Source: JBBQUP01 sp038212305 | Lineage (GTDB): Bacteria; Bacteroidota; Bacteroidia; Bacteroidales; Marinilabiliaceae | Reading direction: 5' to 3' | NCBI GenBank assembly: GCA_038212305.1 | Contig: JBBQUP010000002.1 | Span: forward strand, 1-64,000 | DNA: 64,000 nt | In this document: positions 62,141 through 64,000 of the stretch, piece after piece | Layout: each line of letters starts with the position of its first letter | Position numbering within the stretch: position 1 is the stretch's first letter | Notes under the pieces: model-generated | Databases searched by the model: none | Seen by the model: only the letters and a program-made list of their open reading frames with translations | What the model was told of the DNA's origin: nothing | Made by a program: the position numbers and the translations under genes

Positions 62141-63208
62141 ATGAAAACATTCGACACAATAATAATTGGAGGTGGGATTTCAGGAATGACATCTGCGCTT
62201 GCGTTAACGTCTTTAAATAAAAAAGTTTGCATCATTGAAAAAGAAGTTAACCTTGGTGGAAATATTAACAACTGGAGTTCCCTATTTCCGGGAGAAATAA
62301 AAGCGAATCAGTTGGCATTAGATCTAACAAACAAGATATTAAATACAGACATAAAAGTAATTACATCTCAAGAAGTGCTTGAAACAGCTCAAACAGATAA
62401 CAATGGATTTTTTATTAAAACAACTACGGGGGCTTGTTTTGAGTGCCAAACGGTTATTGTAAGTACTGGATATAAACTGTTTGATGCTTCAAAAAAGGAA
62501 GAATTGGGTTATACGATATACAAACCTGTAATTACCCCAATAGAATTAGAACAAATGTTTAAGAAATCAATCTCTTATCCATTTAAAGAAAAAACTCAGC
62601 AGCCCAACATAGCCATCTTACATTGTGTGGGTTCTCGAGATGTGCAATCGAGCAACTTACATTGTAGCAAACTATGCTGCATGCTAGCCGTAAAGTACGC
62701 CATCAAGCTAAAAAAAGAGTTCCCCGAAGCAAAAATCACCAATTTTTATATGGATTTACGCCTCTTTGGAATTGGATATGAAGCACTTTATCAAGAGGCT
62801 CAAAAAGAGCATCAAGTTTCATTTATTAGAGGGCGAATATCGGAAGTTGCACTCAATAGCGATGAGACATTACGCATTAAAGCTGAAGACACACTTTTAG
62901 GCCTTCCACTAAAAGGTAACTTCGATTTACTCGTTCTCATGACGGGAATTGAAGGAAACGGATTTCCAACAACACAACTTAAGCAAGCTATAAATGATGC
63001 ATTTCCCTCCAAATTCTTAGCATCTAAAAATCCGATTACCGAGGACAACAATTATAGCACACCAGGAGTATTTTTAGCAGGGAGCTGCAAAGGCCAGATG
63101 ACTGCTAGCGAAGCTATTTCAGATGGAAATTCTGCTGCACTACAAACCTTTTATTACTTAAAACAGCAAAGCTTAAAACCCATCAATTTGCACTTGAATG
63201 AAGCCTAA
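62141..63208 (+). CDS. HdrA/QmoA-like flavoprotein subunit
   Basis: A 355-residue flavoprotein. The FAD-binding TIIIGGGISGMTSALAL is at residues 5-21, followed by EKEVNLGGNI. CVGSRDVQSSNLHCSKLCCM holds the HdrA-family Cys set near residue 163-182, and VFLAGSCKGQMTASEAISDG binds FAD at the C-terminus. The thioredoxin-reductase-like core is present, but the separate ferredoxin domains of methanogen HdrA are absent, as in QmoA. It could exchange electrons with quinone-linked partners. It is 11 nt from the HdrB gene and overlaps the next gene by 11 nt. Confidence 0.82.
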   Translation: MKTFDTIIIGGGISGMTSALALTSLNKKVCIIEKEVNLGGNINNWSSLFPGEIKANQLALDLTNKILNTDIKVITSQEVLETAQTDNNGFFIKTTTGACFECQTVIVSTGYKLFDASKKEELGYTIYKPVITPIELEQMFKKSISYPFKEKTQQPNIAILHCVGSRDVQSSNLHCSKLCCMLAVKYAIKLKKEFPEAKITNFYMDLRLFGIGYEALYQEAQKEHQVSFIRGRISEVALNSDETLRIKAEDTLLGLPLKGNFDLLVLMTGIEGNGFPTTQLKQAINDAFPSKFLASKNPITEDNNYSTPGVFLAGSCKGQMTASEAISDGNSAALQTFYYLKQQSLKPINLHLNEA

Positions 63209-63518
63209 CTTATTTGGATTTTCGACCATGAAGATCAACGAAATTGAGTTGACACGATCGAATGCTGACGGCAAATCGGGAAACGAGAATGCCGACTTGG
63301 ATTTATGCATATCATGTGGTTCATGCACGGCTACTTGCACTATGAATTTCAATACCCATTCGAATTTCAGAAAAGCCGTGTTGTTTCAAAAAAGAGGTTT
63401 GTTTGCTGAAGCGAAGAACGCAATAAATGAGTGTTGTTATTGCGGTAAATGTACCTTTTTATGCCCAAGGGGGTTAGCCATTCGTCAAGTTATAAAACTC
63501 ATACTGCAAACGCCATGA
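63198..63518 (+). CDS. Second HdrC-like ferredoxin subunit
   Basis: A 106-residue protein with two [4Fe-4S] motifs, CISCGSCTATC and CCYCGKCTFLCP, spaced as in HdrC/QmoC. The frame opens at 63198 inside the hdrA-like gene; an internal ATG at 63228 (MKINEIELTR) is an equally plausible start and removes the overlap. Its stop overlaps the start of the membrane gene (ATGA). In QmoC and related proteins such a domain is fused to a cytochrome b; here the two are encoded as neighbouring coupled genes. Confidence 0.82.
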   Translation: MKPNLFGFSTMKINEIELTRSNADGKSGNENADLDLCISCGSCTATCTMNFNTHSNFRKAVLFQKRGLFAEAKNAINECCYCGKCTFLCPRGLAIRQVIKLILQTP

Positions 63519-64000
63519 TACTAGCTGCACCAACATTTATAATTCCGTTTGCAATTGGCTTAACCGTTGTCACATTAGCATTTATCTACAAGATTTATCT
63601 TTGGCAAAATGAGATTTCGTTATCCAGCAAAACCCTCATGCTTAAAAACATAATCTCACAAAAAACAATAACGGCAATTGCAGAAATAATTCAAGAAAGC
63701 CTTTTTCATTTAAGAATATTCAAAACCAATATGCTATTGGGATGGATGCATATGAGTTTTGCTTTTGGTTGGTTTTCGCTAATTGTTATCGGGAAACTTC
63801 AAACATTTTACTGCACCAAGCATTGGATTAATCCACCATGGGAGGCCGTGTTCCATAGGTTTTTCGCGCCCATCGAACCACAAACAATTGCAGGTCAGGC
63901 CTTTTCTTTTTTCATGGATTTTTTCTTACTTCTCACACTATCAGGGTTGGTACTAGCCATATTTAAACGCTTGAAAAAAACCGTATTCGGGTTGTTATCA
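63515..64000 (+). CDS. Membrane subunit of the Hdr-like complex, N-terminal part (cut by window edge)
   Basis: 162 codons remain open to the window edge. Transmembrane segments are likely at about residues 7-25, 73-91 and 134-153. FHLRIFKTNMLLGWMHMSFAFGWF, in two halves around Met, has the His pattern of NarI/HdrE/DsrM-type cytochrome b subunits, and INPPWEAVFHRFFAP follows. In related Bacteroidota proteins a Cys-rich Fe-S region follows the membrane part; that would lie beyond the edge. It would connect the complex to menaquinone. Its start overlaps the preceding stop by 4 nt. Confidence 0.75.
   Translation, partial: MILAAPTFIIPFAIGLTVVTLAFIYKIYLWQNEISLSSKTLMLKNIISQKTITAIAEIIQESLFHLRIFKTNMLLGWMHMSFAFGWFSLIVIGKLQTFYCTKHWINPPWEAVFHRFFAPIEPQTIAGQAFSFFMDFFLLLTLSGLVLAIFKRLKKTVFGLLS

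Noticed and set aside
62141..63208. HdrA-like gene as a frameshifted remnant of a longer HdrA
   Set aside because: The FAD-binding start and end are both intact and neighbouring genes overlap in translation-coupled fashion, so the short form appears genuine, as in QmoA.

Overview
The window is a piece of a low-GC Bacteroidota chromosome, most likely an anaerobic or facultative member of the Bacteroidales/Marinilabiliales type. The evidence is consistent. Several promoters match the Bacteroidota -33/-7 pattern (TTTG, 19-21 nt, TAnnTTTG), best seen before gapA, fbaA and the tRNA-tuf unit. The lineage-typical genes PorT (type IX secretion), a TamL-type Omp85 lipoprotein, DUF6249, DUF3467 and DUF2007 proteins are present. 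The blocks secE-nusG-rplKAJL-rpoBC and rpsU-xer-hpf-tRNA-tuf have the usual Bacteroidota order. No insertion sequence, prophage, CRISPR array or rRNA operon was seen.

Layout. 1-4.7 kb: the 5' end of mutS2, a lipoprotein, a candidate small RNA, an ECF sigma factor with a putative membrane anti-sigma partner, DUF6249, larE and DUF3467. 4.7-7.6 kb: a NamZ-NagZ pair for peptidoglycan recycling. 7.8-9.1 kb: a DRE-TIM aldolase paired with a PchB-like chorismate mutase. 9.1-10.2 kb: a gene-free block of repeats. 10.2-13.7 kb: a three-subunit NAD-linked [FeFe] hydrogenase. 13.9-19.8 kb: a complete biotin operon bioB-A-F-G-C-D behind a leader that ends in an intrinsic terminator. 19.9-22.7 kb: a DoxX gene broken by one stop codon, then small genes. 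22.8-26.1 kb: carboxy(nor)spermidine polyamine genes and 6-phosphogluconolactonase. 26.2-41 kb: the transcription/translation block with four tRNAs and tuf. 41-58.5 kb: housekeeping and envelope genes (an NSS transporter, fbaA, tamL, an RNA methyltransferase, porT, menG/ubiE, purL, an SDR, a serpin, gapA). 58.8-64 kb: a two-component system followed by a five-gene heterodisulfide-reductase-like cluster that runs off the right edge.

How the genes fit together. The hydrogenase (NuoE-like, NuoF-like and H-cluster subunits) would couple NAD(H) to H2. It lacks the extra Fe-S domains associated with electron bifurcation. The right-edge cluster (HdrC, HdrB, HdrA, a second HdrC, and a membrane protein with a likely cytochrome b fold) looks like a quinone-linked Hdr/Qmo-type complex. 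menG/ubiE fits a menaquinone pool. A LuxR-type two-component system lies just upstream, and GTTAT(AT)AAC palindromes sit before both units.

The most interesting items are the Hdr-like cluster, the attenuator-type leader of the biotin operon, the candidate small RNA near 1.3 kb, and the aldolase/PchB-like pair.
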